Assembly (NCBI GenBank): GCA_947097615.1
Contig: CAMURX010000020.1
Span: forward strand, 1-14,779
Direction of reading: 5' to 3'
DNA from: an uncultured Neisseria sp.
Lineage (GTDB): Bacteria > Pseudomonadota > Gammaproteobacteria > Burkholderiales > Neisseriaceae
DNA length: 14,779 nucleotides
Position numbers and translations under genes: made by a program. Numbering within the stretch: the first letter of the stretch is position 1; each line of letters opens with the position of its first letter. Shown here in pieces: positions 6,854 through 13,126 of the stretch. The notes below the pieces were generated by a model. It made no database searches, had not been told where the DNA came from, and saw only the letters and a program-made list of their open reading frames with translations.

Positions 6854-7366
6854 ATGCAAACCAAAGCCCTGCGCCGCGCCGTGTATGCCGGCAGCTTCGA
6901 CCCGCCTACCAACGGCCACCTGTGGATGATACGCGAAGCGCAGGCGCTCTTCGACGAACTCATCGTCGCCATCGGCGTCAATCCCGACAAAAAATCCACC
7001 TACACCGTCGCCGAGCGCCGCAAAATGCTCGAAGACATCACCGCGCCCTTTGCCAACGTACGCATCGATTCCTACGAAAACCAATTCCTCGTCAACTATG
7101 CCCACAGCGTCAGCGCGGGCTACATCGTGCGCGGCATCCGCAGCGCTTCGGACTACGAATACGAACGCACCATCCGCCACATCAATTCCGACCTCCAACC
7201 CGAAATCGCCACCGTGCTGCTGATTCCGCCGCGCGAATACGCCGAAGTGTCGTCCACCCTCGTCAAAGGCATGGTCGGCCCCGTCGGCTGGCGCGACACC
7301 GTCCGCCGCTACCTGCCCGAAGCCGTGTACGAAAAAATCCTGCGCGACCACCAAAGCAGCGGCTGA
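6854..7366 (+). CDS. coaD: Pantetheine-phosphate adenylyltransferase CoaD
   Basis: CoaD transfers AMP from ATP to 4'-phosphopantetheine, the penultimate step of coenzyme A synthesis in the cytosol. The 170-residue product has the nucleotidyltransferase signature [14 protein letters not shown] (residues 9-22, with the HxGH-type motif TNGH at 19-22), the phosphate-binding RGIR (93-96), [12 protein letters not shown] (100-111) and SSTLVK (133-138), corresponding to ISSSLVK of E. coli. The frame extends upstream to 6599 through the previous gene and its terminator. ATG at 6854 matches the family start, although its ribosome site is poor. The C-terminus is about 10 residues longer than E. coli CoaD. 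Only a single DUS, at 7375-7386, follows the stop. Confidence 0.93.
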   Translation: MQTKALRRAVYAGSFDPPTNGHLWMIREAQALFDELIVAIGVNPDKKSTYTVAERRKMLEDITAPFANVRIDSYENQFLVNYAHSVSAGYIVRGIRSASDYEYERTIRHINSDLQPEIATVLLIPPREYAEVSSTLVKGMVGPVGWRDTVRRYLPEAVYEKILRDHQSSG

Positions 7367-7374
7367 ACCCGTTT

Positions 7375-7386
7375 TTCAGACGGCCT
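7375..7386 (-). repeat. Single AG-DUS after coaD
   Basis: Reverse complement of AGGCCGTCTGAA, 9 bp beyond the coaD stop, with no inverted partner nearby. Confidence 0.9.
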
Positions 7387-7469
7387 CGAAACAGGAAACA
7401 CCCGCCGCCGAAGGCTGCATAACGCGTATTGCAAAGCGCAACCAAGCCGCACCGCGCCACAACGGATTC

Positions 7470-7501
7470 AGGCCGTCCCCGCCTGTGCGGGGATGACGTT
7501 T
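7470..7501 (-). repeat. dRS3-like repeat, copy A
   Basis: Read on the minus strand this 32-mer starts AAACGTCATCCCCG and ends GCGGGGACGGCCT, with an inner palindrome CCCCGC...GCGGGG. It is 28/32 identical to copy B at 8076-8107, in opposite orientation. The form resembles the neisserial dRS3 repeat (a short inverted repeat around a variable core), with CCCC/GGGG rather than TTCCC/GGGAA arms. Assignment to the dRS3 family is by resemblance. Confidence 0.65.
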
Positions 7502-7560
7502 CCGAACACGCGACACGCAGTGGTGCAAAACCAACCGTTTCCCCGCACAAAGGAGCTCCC

Positions 7561-8007
7561 GTGAACAAAACCGCCCTGATTCTGGCCGCCCTCCTCCTCG
7601 CCGCCTGCGCCCGCCAGTCGGACGAACCGCCGCTCGGCCGCCAGCTTGCCGGCCTCAGCAGCGCGCAGCGCGACGCCGAAGGACGCAAAGCCGCGCAAAT
7701 GCTGCGCCGCGCCAACCGCGACGACGACCCCGACGTGGCCGTGCGCGACATCCGCTACCGCGCAGCCGACGACACCTTCGTCTACACCGTCGTCCTCAAA
7801 CGCCTGAAAAACACACACGGCATCACCCCCGCCGCCCGCCGCCGCGCCCAGGCCGAAATGAAGCGCGGCATGGTGCGCGAAAGCTGCCGCCGCCGCGCCG
7901 AACGAGACATCCTCACCCAAGGCCGCTATGCCCTCGAATTCCATGTCCTCGCCGCCGACGGCCGTCCCGTCGCCGCCCCCTTCCGCATCACCGGCAAAGA
8001 CTGTTGA
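7561..8007 (+). CDS. Small putative lipoprotein of unknown function
   Basis: GTG at 7561 follows a strong AAGGAG (7550-7555) with 5-bp spacing. From there the protein is 148 residues with a textbook lipoprotein signal peptide, NKTALILAALLLAAC (lipid Cys C16). The open frame reaches back to 7429, but that would bury the signal peptide. The mature part is Arg/Ala/Asp-rich: a predicted helix (about 33-53), a beta-like segment RYRAADDTFVYTVVLKRL (65-82), a very basic helix (90-117) and a beta-like tail. C109 and the terminal C148 could form a disulfide. I do not recognise a family. The stop codon TGA shares its A with a DUS (8007-8018). The gene is flanked by inverted dRS3-like repeats. Confidence 0.75.
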   Translation: MNKTALILAALLLAACARQSDEPPLGRQLAGLSSAQRDAEGRKAAQMLRRANRDDDPDVAVRDIRYRAADDTFVYTVVLKRLKNTHGITPAARRRAQAEMKRGMVRESCRRRAERDILTQGRYALEFHVLAADGRPVAAPFRITGKDC

Positions 8008-8014
8008 GGCCGTC
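7996..8014 (+). repeat. 19-bp direct repeat, left copy
   Basis: AAAGACTGTTGAGGCCGTC spans the last codons and stop of the lipoprotein gene. It recurs with one mismatch (T to C) at 8251-8269. The 255-bp unit between repeat starts contains dRS3-like copy B and the MITE-like element. Confidence 0.75.
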
Positions 8015-8018
8015 TGAA
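8007..8018 (+). repeat. Single AG-DUS overlapping the lipoprotein stop codon
   Basis: AGGCCGTCTGAA begins at the last base of the TGA stop. Confidence 0.9.
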
Positions 8019-8075
8019 AGCGTAGCTTCAACGAAGTTAAAACGCAGTTTCGGCGCAACCAAAAACACTTTTCAG

Positions 8076-8107
8076 AAACGTCATCCCCGTGCAAGCGGAG
8101 ACGGCCT
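8076..8107 (+). repeat. dRS3-like repeat, copy B
   Basis: AAACGTCATCCCCG at the left and GACGGCCT at the right are identical to copy A (7470-7501, opposite strand). The four differences fall in the core and one arm (GCGGAG for GCGGGG). A 14-bp fragment of the same sequence, AGGCCGTCCCCGCC, is also found at 8262-8275. Confidence 0.65.
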
Positions 8108-8115
8108 CTGTCGCC

Positions 8116-8229
8116 AAGGTAGGGGGTGGCGCAGCCACGCACGCGGTTTGGGATTCGCAGGCGAACTCTCGGATTGGTTGTGCGGTACACAGACCACGTG
8201 CGTCGACTTGGGGCGACACACCCTACCTT
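8116..8229. repeat. 114-bp MITE-like inverted-repeat element
   Basis: The ends AAGGTAGGGGGTG (8116-8128) and CACACCCTACCTT (8217-8229) are inverted copies with one mismatch. The similarity continues inward with gaps for about 40 bp per arm, e.g. ACGCACGCGGTTTG on the left against ACGCACGTGGTCTG on the reverse of the right. The middle has a smaller hairpin, TTCGCAGGCGAA. It has no coding capacity and no obvious target duplication. This shape fits a non-autonomous repeat element. Copies elsewhere in the genome are expected but not visible here. Confidence 0.6.
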
Positions 8230-8250
8230 AGGTTCGGCATGGTCTGAATA

Positions 8251-8269
8251 AAAGACTGCTGAGGCCGTC
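8251..8269 (+). repeat. 19-bp direct repeat, right copy
   Basis: AAAGACTGCTGAGGCCGTC, 18/19 identical to 7996-8014. Unlike the left copy it does not continue into a full DUS: after GGCCGTC it reads CCCGCC, the dRS3-like sequence. Confidence 0.75.
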
Positions 8270-8357
8270 CCCGCCGCCCACCCTGCCTCACAAACCGCAT
8301 TTGCGTTATTTGGCAAAATACCCGCTTGTGTTGTTCCACCATCAATCCCCCCAAACC

Positions 8358-9647
8358 ATGAACACCGACACCCTCCTCACCCTCGACCGAGCCCACATCT
8401 GGCATCCCTATTCCTCCACCGCCGACCCCGCGCCCGTTTATCCCGTCGAACGCGCCGAGGGCGTGCGCATTCATTTGAAAACGGGGCAAACGCTCATCGA
8501 CGGCATGTCGTCGTGGTGGGCGGCGGTGCACGGCTACAACCATCCGCGCCTGAATGCCGCCGCCGCGCGCCAGCTTGAAAAGATGAGCCATGTGATGTTC
8601 GGCGGCTTCATCCACGACGCGGCGGGCGAACTCACCGAGTTGCTGCTGGGCATTCTGCCCGAGGGTTTGGACACCGTGTTTTACGCCGACAGCGGCTCGG
8701 TGGCGGTGGAAGTGGCGATGAAAATGGCGGTGCAGTACCAGCACGCGCTCAATCGAAAAGGGCGACACAAATTCGCCGCCATCCGCGCCGGTTATCACGG
8801 CGACACTTGGCACGCCATGTCGGTGTGCGATCCCGTTACCGGTATGCACGGCCTGTTTTCCGGCAGCCTGCCCGTGCAGTTTTTCCTGCCGCAGCCGAGC
8901 GTGAAATTCGGCGAAGCGTGGCGCGAAGAGGCCGCCGCGCCGCTGGCCGATCTCTTGGAAAAACACGCGCACGAAATCGCCGCACTGATTTTAGAACCCG
9001 TCGTACAGGGCGCGGGCGGCATGTATTTTTATTCGCCCGAATACCTGAAAACTGCCCGCGAACTGTGCGACCGGCACGGCGTATTGCTGGTTTTCGACGA
9101 AATCGCCACCGGCTTCGGCCGCACCGGCAAACTGTTTGCCTGCGAACACGCCGGTGTTGTGCCCGACATCATGTGTCTCGGCAAAGCCTTAACCGGCGGC
9201 TATCTCACGCTCTCGGCGGCGGTAACGCATAAGCGCATCGCCGACACCGTCAGCGGCGGCGCGGCGGGCTGCTTTATGCACGGCCCCACCTTTATGGCCA
9301 ACCCGCTCGCCTGCGCCGTGGCCGCCGAATCGGTGAAGCTGCTGCTGGAAGACGGCTGGCAGAGCAATGTCACGCGGATTGAACGGCAGCTTTCAGACGG
9401 CCTTGCTCCCGCGCGTGAAATCGCGGCGGTAAAAGACGTGCGCGTACTCGGCGCCATCGGCGTGGTGGAAATGCGCGAGCCGGTGAACCTGCGCCGTTTG
9501 CAGCCCAAATTTGTCGAACGCGGCATCTGGCTGCGCCCGTTTGGCCGGCTGGTTTACACCATGCCACCCTTTATCATGCAAAACCACGAGCTTGCGCAGC
9601 TTTCAGACGGCCTTATCGGCGCACTGAGGGAAGAATATGAACGTTAA
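8358..9647 (+). CDS. bioA: Adenosylmethionine-8-amino-7-oxononanoate aminotransferase BioA
   Basis: BioA is the PLP-dependent aminotransferase that converts KAPA to DAPA in biotin synthesis, using S-adenosylmethionine as amino donor. The 429-residue product is of normal family length and shows HIWHPYSS (N-terminal substrate loop), [32 protein letters not shown] (PLP phosphate contact), [30 protein letters not shown] (PLP Asp), the Schiff-base lysine K276 in [14 protein letters not shown], and [15 protein letters not shown]. The frame is open to 8301, but ATG at 8358 matches the family start. Two minus-oriented DUS lie inside the gene (9392-9403 and 9602-9613), both encoding LSDGL. Its last 11 bp overlap bioD. 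Confidence 0.96.
   Translation: MNTDTLLTLDRAHIWHPYSSTADPAPVYPVERAEGVRIHLKTGQTLIDGMSSWWAAVHGYNHPRLNAAAARQLEKMSHVMFGGFIHDAAGELTELLLGILPEGLDTVFYADSGSVAVEVAMKMAVQYQHALNRKGRHKFAAIRAGYHGDTWHAMSVCDPVTGMHGLFSGSLPVQFFLPQPSVKFGEAWREEAAAPLADLLEKHAHEIAALILEPVVQGAGGMYFYSPEYLKTARELCDRHGVLLVFDEIATGFGRTGKLFACEHAGVVPDIMCLGKALTGGYLTLSAAVTHKRIADTVSGGAAGCFMHGPTFMANPLACAVAAESVKLLLEDGWQSNVTRIERQLSDGLAPAREIAAVKDVRVLGAIGVVEMREPVNLRRLQPKFVERGIWLRPFGRLVYTMPPFIMQNHELAQLSDGLIGALREEYER
9392..9403 (-). repeat. Intragenic DUS 1 in bioA
   Basis: TTCAGACGGCCT inside the coding frame, read as part of Gln-Leu-Ser-Asp-Gly-Leu. The flanking bases match those of the second copy 210 bp downstream. Confidence 0.95.
9602..9613 (-). 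repeat. Intragenic DUS 2 in bioA
   Basis: Same 12-mer in the same frame, again within Gln-Leu-Ser-Asp-Gly-Leu, exactly 70 codons after the first. The identical stretch GCAGCTTTCAGACGGCCTT is 19 bp. Confidence 0.95.
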
Positions 9648-10311
9648 ACTGTTTTCAAGCGGCCTCAAAGGCAAGATTGTTTTTGTCGGCGGAATCGACA
9701 CCGGTATCGGCAAAAGCTACGCCACCGGCCATCTGGCTGCACGCCTGATGCAGCAGGGCTTGCGCGTGATTACCTTCAAACCCGTGCAAACCGGCTGCAA
9801 CGGCTTTTCAGACGACCTCGCGCTGCACCGCCGCATCCAAGGCATCGCGCCGCTGCCCGAAGACCTCGCGGGCGAAACCTGCCCCTATCTTTTCCCCTAT
9901 CCCTGCTCGCCCCATCTGGCCGCCCGCATGGCGGGAGAGCACATCGACAGCGGCCTCATCGCCCGCCACGCCGAAGCCTTGGCTGCACGTTACGATCTCG
10001 TCCTCGTCGAAGGCGCAGGCGGCCTGGCCGTACCGCTTAACGGGCAAGACACCACGCTGGATTTGCTCGAACGCGAAGGCTGGCCGCTGGTATTGGTTAC
10101 ATCAGGCCGGCTGGGCAGCATCAACCACACCCTACTCTCGCTTGAAGCCTGCCAAACGCGCAATATTCCCGTGGCCATGCTGCTGTACAACCGTTTTCCG
10201 GCCGCCGACCCGCTTATCGAAGCCGACACCGCCGCCTATCTGCAACAGCGCCTGCGGCAGGATTTTCCGCAAGCGGTGTTTGAAGAAATGGGCGAAATCC
10301 CGTTGGGCTAA
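9637..10311 (+). CDS. bioD: Dethiobiotin synthetase BioD
   Basis: BioD closes the ureido ring of dethiobiotin from DAPA, CO2 and ATP, the step directly after BioA. The 224-residue product has the P-loop GIDTGIGKS (residues 19-27, K26; Ser in place of the more usual Thr), KPVQTG (48-53), and [14 protein letters not shown] (121-134, with the catalytic-site VEGAGG). [14 protein letters not shown] corresponds to the switch region of the family. Its start overlaps the 3' end of bioA by 11 bp (the sequence ATGAACGTTAA contains both start and stop), implying translational coupling. No other bio genes are in the window. A one-mismatch DUS (9807-9818) encodes FSDDL. Confidence 0.95.
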   Translation: MNVKLFSSGLKGKIVFVGGIDTGIGKSYATGHLAARLMQQGLRVITFKPVQTGCNGFSDDLALHRRIQGIAPLPEDLAGETCPYLFPYPCSPHLAARMAGEHIDSGLIARHAEALAARYDLVLVEGAGGLAVPLNGQDTTLDLLEREGWPLVLVTSGRLGSINHTLLSLEACQTRNIPVAMLLYNRFPAADPLIEADTAAYLQQRLRQDFPQAVFEEMGEIPLG

Positions 10312-10318
10312 CCAACCG

Positions 10319-10361
10319 AAAGGCCGTCTGAAAAGTCCCAACAGGTTTTCAGACGGCCTTT
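10319..10361 (+). terminator. DUS-pair terminator of bioAD
   Basis: AAAGGCCGTCTGAAAA with its inverted copy (cores 10321-10332 and 10348-10359) and TTTT after it, directly following the bioD stop at 10311. Confidence 0.9.
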
Positions 10362-10387
10362 TAAAACTTTCAAACAAAGAAACACAC

Positions 10388-10939
10388 ATGAGCTATTGCG
10401 ATTTTGCCAACGCCCTGCCCGAAGGCAGCGGCGACCCCAACCAGCATTACCACGACTGCGAATACGGTTTTCCAATCCATAGCGACAAAGAATTATTCAG
10501 ACGGCTGGTGCTGGAAATCAATCAGGCCGGTTTGAATTGGACGCTGATTTTAAACAAACGCGCCGCTTTTGACGCGGCCTACTGCGGCTTCAACATCGCC
10601 GCCGTGGCCGCCTTTGACGAAGCTGACCGCGCGCGCCTGCTCTCCGACGCGGGCATCGTGCGCAACCGTTTGAAAATCAATGCCGCCATTTTCAACGCCA
10701 ATCAAATTCTGGCTTTGCAGCGCGAATACGGCTCGTTTGAAAACTGGCTCGACGCGCACCATCCGCGCAGCTTAAACGAATGGGTCAAATTGTTCAGACG
10801 GCATTTCAAATTTGTCGGCGGCGAAATCGTCGGCGAATTTTTAATGAGCACGGGCTATCTCAAAGGCGCGCACGACGAAAGCTGCCCCGTGTACGCGCGG
10901 GCATTGCGGCAGAAACCCAAATGGACAGAGGCCGTCTGA
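10388..10939 (+). CDS. tag: DNA-3-methyladenine glycosylase I (Tag)
   Basis: Tag excises 3-methyladenine from alkylated DNA in base excision repair. The 183-residue product aligns with E. coli Tag: YHDCEYGFPIHSDKELF, LEINQAGLNW with the catalytic-site E43 and the base-stacking W51 (E38 and W46 in E. coli), DAGIVRNRLKINAAIFNA, and KLFRRHFKFVGGEIVGEFLMSTGYL. All four zinc ligands are present: C4, H22, H162 and C166. The frame is open to 10142 across the bioAD terminator; ATG at 10388 fits the family start and places the zinc Cys at position 4. Codons for FRR twice contain the 10-mer DUS core (10496-10505 and 10793-10802). The last codons and the stop lie inside the terminator stem. Confidence 0.95.
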   Translation: MSYCDFANALPEGSGDPNQHYHDCEYGFPIHSDKELFRRLVLEINQAGLNWTLILNKRAAFDAAYCGFNIAAVAAFDEADRARLLSDAGIVRNRLKINAAIFNANQILALQREYGSFENWLDAHHPRSLNEWVKLFRRHFKFVGGEIVGEFLMSTGYLKGAHDESCPVYARALRQKPKWTEAV

Positions 10940-10967
10940 AAGCCTTTTCAGGCTTTCAGACGGCCTC
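10928..10967. terminator. Strong bidirectional DUS hairpin between tag and efeB
   Basis: Perfect 17-bp arms, GAGGCCGTCTGAAAGCC (10928-10944) and its complement (10951-10967), enclose a 6-base loop TTTTCA. The stem begins within tag: its first twelve bases are the last three codons (Glu-Ala-Val) and the TGA stop. It sits between convergent genes and can serve both. T-runs are absent, so termination strength rests on the stem. Confidence 0.8.
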
Positions 10968-10988
10968 ATGCGTCGCAGGCGGGGCGTT

Positions 10989-12272
10989 TTAATCGAGCAG
11001 CAGCCCCTGTGCGAGGAAGCCGCCTTTTTCCACGCCCGGCAGGGTGAAGAAATAGCCGCCGCCGAAGGGTTTGACATACTCTTCCAAGGGTTCGAGGTTG
11101 AGGCGGTTTTGCACGAAGATAAAGCCGTCGTCGAGGTTGGCCTGATACATGACGAGGATGAGGCCGACGTCGAGCTGGCCGTTTTTGGCGAGGCCGAGCG
11201 AGTAGTTGAACGGGCGGCGGAAGAGCAGGTGTTTTTTCATAAACTCGGGATCGCGCGGGTCGCCCAGGCGGATGTGGCTGTCTTTGGGAATGACTTTGCC
11301 TTCGGGGTCTTTGCCGTAGTCGGGGGTTTCGCTTTCGTGTTTTTGTCCCAAGGGCGCGCCGCTGTATTTTTCGCGGCCGAAGATAGCGTTTTGCTCCTGC
11401 AGGGGGGTTCTGTCCCAAAATTCGACGAAGTGGCGGATGAGGCGCACGGCCTGATAGCTGCCGTTTTTCGTCCACGCGGGCTCGTCGAGACTGTTGGCCG
11501 CCACGCCCGTCCACAGAACCTGGTCGGCGATTTTGGGGTCGGACACGTCGGGGTTGCCCGTGCCGTCGCGAAAGCCCAACAGGTTGCGGGCGGCGATGGC
11601 GCCGGGCTCGGGTTTGGGCAGCCAGCCGTCCACCGTCCAGCGGATAACGGCGTATTTGGCGGTGTTTTTGATGATGTCGCGCAGGGCGTTTTGGCAGGTT
11701 TCGGGCGAGAAGGCGCAGATTTGGATGCCGATGTCGCCGTCGCACCATTCTTTGCGCAGTTCGTCGTTGGGGAAGTCTTTCATTTCCTGCAAATGCTTGG
11801 GCTTTTTGCCCGCGAGGCCGAAGCGGCCGTCGAACAGGCTGTGGCCGACGGATACGGTGACGGTGAGGCCGTCGGGCGGCAGCACTTTGCCCAACAGGCC
11901 GCTGCCTGCGGGCGGGAGTTTGTCGTCGCCGTCGATAAGTTCGCCGCCTTTGGTGAGAAATTCGATGCGGGCGGTAAGGGTGCGGAAAAAGTCGATCAGG
12001 CGGGGGCGGTCGGCGGCGGTGATGTCGAAGGCACAGAGGATGCCGAAGGGCTGGTGCGGGGTGGTGATGCCGGCCTGGTGTGTGCCGTAGCAGTCGTAGG
12101 CGGTTTGGCTGTGGGCGGCAAACTGTCCGCCTTCGCCTTTGCTTTCAGACGGCCTCTCCTGTGCGGCGGCGCTGTCGCCGTTTTTGCCGCAGGCGGCAAG
12201 CGCGGCGGCGGCGGAGAGGGCGGCGGCGTTTTGCAGCAGACGGCGGCGGCTCGGGTTTTCGGGGTGTTTCAT
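10989..12272 (-). CDS. efeB: Deferrochelatase/DyP-type heme peroxidase EfeB, Tat-lipoprotein
   Basis: EfeB is the periplasmic heme-containing DyP peroxidase of the EfeUOB system, proposed to oxidise ferrous iron or release iron from heme. The 427-residue product begins with a Tat signal, SRRRLLQ (residues 8-14), followed by a hydrophobic Ala-rich stretch and a lipobox ALAAC (C28), so it looks lipid-anchored, unlike E. coli EfeB. Family motifs: GFRDGT (233-238, catalytic D236), the proximal heme ligand H333 in SHIRLGDPR, the distal arginine in FRRPF (R352/R353), and the C-terminal GGGYFFTLPGV. The linker after the lipobox is encoded partly by a DUS (12144-12155; RPSES). AAGGAG lies 6 bp before the ATG. 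The gene is separated from efeUO by about 8 kb and oppositely oriented. Confidence 0.95.
   Translation of the reverse strand: MKHPENPSRRRLLQNAAALSAAAALAACGKNGDSAAAQERPSESKGEGGQFAAHSQTAYDCYGTHQAGITTPHQPFGILCAFDITAADRPRLIDFFRTLTARIEFLTKGGELIDGDDKLPPAGSGLLGKVLPPDGLTVTVSVGHSLFDGRFGLAGKKPKHLQEMKDFPNDELRKEWCDGDIGIQICAFSPETCQNALRDIIKNTAKYAVIRWTVDGWLPKPEPGAIAARNLLGFRDGTGNPDVSDPKIADQVLWTGVAANSLDEPAWTKNGSYQAVRLIRHFVEFWDRTPLQEQNAIFGREKYSGAPLGQKHESETPDYGKDPEGKVIPKDSHIRLGDPRDPEFMKKHLLFRRPFNYSLGLAKNGQLDVGLILVMYQANLDDGFIFVQNRLNLEPLEEYVKPFGGGYFFTLPGVEKGGFLAQGLLLD
12144..12155 (-). repeat. Intragenic DUS in the efeB linker
   Basis: A full AGGCCGTCTGAA on the coding strand of efeB, read as part of Glu-Arg-Pro-Ser-Glu-Ser (residues about 39-44), between the lipobox and the folded domain. 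Confidence 0.95.
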
Positions 12273-12303
12273 GTTAGCTCCTTGTGTCCGTTGTTTTTGA
12301 TTC

Positions 12304-12348
12304 GAGGCCGTCTGAAACCGCTATTTGACTTCGTTTTCAGACGGCCTC
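12304..12348. repeat. Inverted DUS pair in the efeB/pncC divergent region
   Basis: DUS at 12305-12316 (+) and 12336-12347 (-) form arms around a 19-base loop. The pair lies between divergent starts (efeB 12272, pncC 12467), so it follows no stop codon. If efeB is transcribed from the TATAAT at 12372-12377, the hairpin falls in its leader. Confidence 0.85.
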
Positions 12349-12355
12349 GGTGCAG

Positions 12356-12377
12356 ATTCTTACAAATAAGAATTATA
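12356..12377 (-). promoter_or_regulatory. Palindrome and -10 box upstream of efeB
   Basis: A perfect inverted repeat ATTCTTA-CAAA-TAAGAAT (12356-12373) abuts a consensus TATAAT on the minus strand (12372-12377), about 100 bp upstream of the efeB ATG. The -35 at 17 bp is poor, which would suit an activated or repressed promoter. The palindrome could be an operator overlapping the transcription start. It does not match the Fur consensus well, so the regulator is unknown. Confidence 0.45.
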
Positions 12378-12466
12378 CCCGAACTCATGCGCCCGATGCC
12401 ATGCCGCCCGTGCGTTCGCCGCAGACTTGCCATACAATCGGCCGACGCAACTACGGAGCATTCTTT

Positions 12467-12943
12467 ATGGATACACTCGCCGAACTCACCGCCAATCTGG
12501 CGGCAGACCGTCTGAAAGTCACCTGCGCCGAATCGTGCACGGGCGGGCTGCTGGCGGCGGAGCTCACCCGCCTGCCCGGCAGCTCGGCCTGGTTTGAAAC
12601 GGGCTTTGTCACATACAGCAACGAAGCGAAACAAAAGCTGCTCGGCGTCTCGCCCGACAGCCTGCGGCGCGAAGGCGCGGTCAGCGAAACGGTGGCGCGC
12701 GAAATGGCCGCGGGCGCGCTCAAAGCGGCGCAAGCCGACTTCGCCCTTTCCGTGACAGGCATCGCCGGCCCGGGCGGCGGCAGCGCGGAAAAACCGGTGG
12801 GCACGGTGTGCTTCGGTTTGGCATCGGCCGCAGGCGCAACCGCCCGCACCGCGCATTTTCACGGCAGCCGCGACGAAATACGGCGGGAGGCCGTGTCCTT
12901 CGCGCTCGACTGGCTGGCGCAGGCTCTGGCAGCGCGCGGCTGA
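12467..12943 (+). CDS. pncC: Nicotinamide-nucleotide amidohydrolase PncC (CinA C-terminal domain)
   Basis: PncC deamidates nicotinamide mononucleotide to nicotinate mononucleotide in the pyridine nucleotide salvage cycle. The 158-residue stand-alone CinA-C protein shows AESCTGGLLAAELTRLPGSS (residues 21-40, presumed catalytic S23), GFVTYSNEAKQKLLGV (46-61, conserved K55), GAVSETVAREMAAGAL, and SVTGIAGPGGGSAEKPVGTVCFGL. The N-terminal MoaB-like domain of full CinA is absent, as is normal for E. coli-type PncC. The start at 12467 has GGAG 9-12 bp upstream, and the frame open from 12350 is noncoding leader. DRLK near the N-terminus is encoded by a one-mismatch DUS (12505-12516). Confidence 0.93.
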   Translation: MDTLAELTANLAADRLKVTCAESCTGGLLAAELTRLPGSSAWFETGFVTYSNEAKQKLLGVSPDSLRREGAVSETVAREMAAGALKAAQADFALSVTGIAGPGGGSAEKPVGTVCFGLASAAGATARTAHFHGSRDEIRREAVSFALDWLAQALAARG

Positions 12944-12951
12944 GACGGAAA

Positions 12952-12963
12952 AGGCCGTCTGAA
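12952..12963 (+). repeat. Single AG-DUS after pncC
   Basis: AGGCCGTCTGAA 8 bp after the stop, unpaired. The DUS plus the bases after it (GCCGTCTGAAAACACGGTTTCCGCC-like) resemble those following the degenerate DUS at 3057, suggesting a slightly longer shared unit. Confidence 0.9.
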
Positions 12964-13035
12964 AACACGGTTTCCGCCACCCGCCCCGTTTAGCCGCACA
13001 AAAAACTATCATCCGCATTTTTCGGATAAATTTCA

Positions 13036-13064
13036 TTGCATTAAACCGTTTTCTACACTAGACA
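13036..13064 (+). promoter_or_regulatory. Weak candidate promoter for the DegV gene
   Basis: TTGCAT (13036-13041) and TAGACA (13059-13064) are 17 bp apart in a locally AT-richer patch, about 60 bp upstream of the ATG at 13127. Both boxes match only half the consensus. Confidence 0.25.
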
Positions 13065-13126
13065 GCTGCCGCGCAAACGCTTAGTATCCGCGCTCGTTTT
13101 TCATCCGTTTTCTCCGCCGTCCCGCC

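Larger units (their letters stand above)
8008..8357. other. Repeat-filled intergenic region before bioA
   Basis: The 350 bp have no credible gene. In order they contain the single DUS, the hairpin-like CTTCAACGAAG, dRS3-like copy B, the MITE-like element, the right copy of the 19-bp direct repeat with a partial dRS3-like fragment (8262-8275), and about 80 bp leading to bioA. No BirA operator-like palindrome and no convincing sigma-70 promoter for bioA were seen. Confidence 0.6.

Noticed and set aside
8037..8231. Short plus- and minus-strand frames across the repeat region before bioA
   Set aside because: They cross the dRS3-like and MITE-like repeats, have no ribosome sites and no recognisable protein features.
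8276..8357. BirA operator upstream of bioA
   Set aside because: No TTGTAAAC...GTTTACAA-type palindrome was found.
10968..12515. 515-codon open frame on the plus strand opposite efeB
   Set aside because: It is the GC-rich antisense frame of efeB and runs through its promoter and the DUS pair; efeB has full family motifs on the other strand.
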